In this document: positions 63,839 to 64,000 of the stretch, piece by piece
Layout: each line of letters opens with the position of its first letter
Position numbering within the stretch: position 1 is the stretch's first letter
Source: Paraplanobispora takensis
GTDB lineage: Bacteria > Actinomycetota > Actinomycetes > Streptosporangiales > Streptosporangiaceae
DNA: 64,000 bases
Direction of reading: 5' to 3'
Assembly: GCF_016863195.1 (NCBI RefSeq)
Contig: NZ_BOOK01000039.1
Location: 84,727 to 148,726 of the forward strand
Made by a program: the position numbers and the translations under genes
The notes under the pieces: generated by a model
The model's input: only the letters and a program-made list of their open reading frames with translations
Databases searched by the model: none
What the model was told of the DNA's origin: nothing

Positions 63839-64000
63839 CGTGCTCCCGTCGGTCCCGCGGAGCGGTCGTGCGAACGCTCCATCACGAAGCGTTGCAGGAA
63901 ACGCTCCCTGCGGGAAGCGGGAGGGAGGGGAAAGCACGACGGCCCCGCGGGCCGTACGGCTCAGACGGACCGGGCGACGGGCCGCTCAGACGGGCCGCCC
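63839..64000. other. Right-end spacer, no gene recognised
   Basis: 162 bp holding the kinase promoter region and, near 63950, the octamer CCGTACGG in a GC-rich context. The minus strand shows TGA codons at 63962 and 63992 areas, which might be the end of a gene beginning outside the window, but this cannot be judged. Confidence 0.3.

Overview
The window is chromosomal DNA of a high-GC actinomycete. Third codon positions are almost always G or C, GTG and TTG starts are common, and the gene set is typical: an acyl-CoA carboxylase epsilon subunit, an IdeR-type iron box, a SARP-like domain, a Rv1264-like cyclase and an ECF42-type sigma factor. The overall style suggests Streptosporangiaceae or a close relative, but that is inference. 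I see no rRNA, tRNA, prophage, insertion sequence or CRISPR array.

Layout. 0-7 kb: an SDR oxidoreductase, a lone WXG100 protein and, convergent to it, a giant FHA/FtsK (EssC/EccC-like) type VII secretion ATPase. 7.1-18.5 kb: one tightly coupled operon for a Tad/Flp-type pilus (CpaB-like SAF protein, CpaE-like ATPase, TadA, TadB, TadC, Flp pilin, three TadE-like pseudopilins, a membrane LysM/SARP-like protein, a lipoprotein and a secreted protein). 18.6-25 kb: an NmrA-like oxidoreductase, alkylation repair (Ogt and an Ada-AlkA fusion), a NYN nuclease-like protein, and acyl-CoA carboxylase epsilon and beta subunits. 25-33.6 kb: an ABC exporter, PEP carboxylase, an XRE regulator divergent from an MFS transporter, and a membrane glycosyltransferase. 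33.8-38.7 kb: a two-component system, a DHA2 efflux pump and an epoxide hydrolase. 38.9-43.6 kb: a GH18 chitinase, FdhD and an FdhF/YdeP-type molybdoenzyme. 43.8-49.5 kb: biotin ligase, a PH-domain protein, a repeat-encoded leader ORF coupled to an adenylate cyclase, an iron-box-controlled bfd-bfr pair, and a second two-component system. 49.5-56.4 kb: GtrA, a lipoprotein, PurK, PurE, a small secreted peptide, UDP-glucose dehydrogenase and an acyl-CoA dehydrogenase. 56.5-63.8 kb: a CheB/kinase/receiver/PAS hybrid, an ECF42-type sigma factor with its DGPF partner, and a transmembrane Ser/Thr kinase.

Links between regions. Three separated genes (NmrA-like oxidoreductase, DHA2 pump, epoxide hydrolase) carry the same two-palindrome operator around the -10 box, so they look like one detoxification regulon whose repressor lies outside the window. 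The Tad operon ends with a predicted membrane protein joining an outside LysM domain to a cytosolic SARP-like domain. Three Tad junctions are bridged by tiny ORFs that overlap both neighbours. The cyclase is preceded by eight 18-bp repeats that read as a hexapeptide-repeat ORF ending in an ATGA overlap with the cyclase start.
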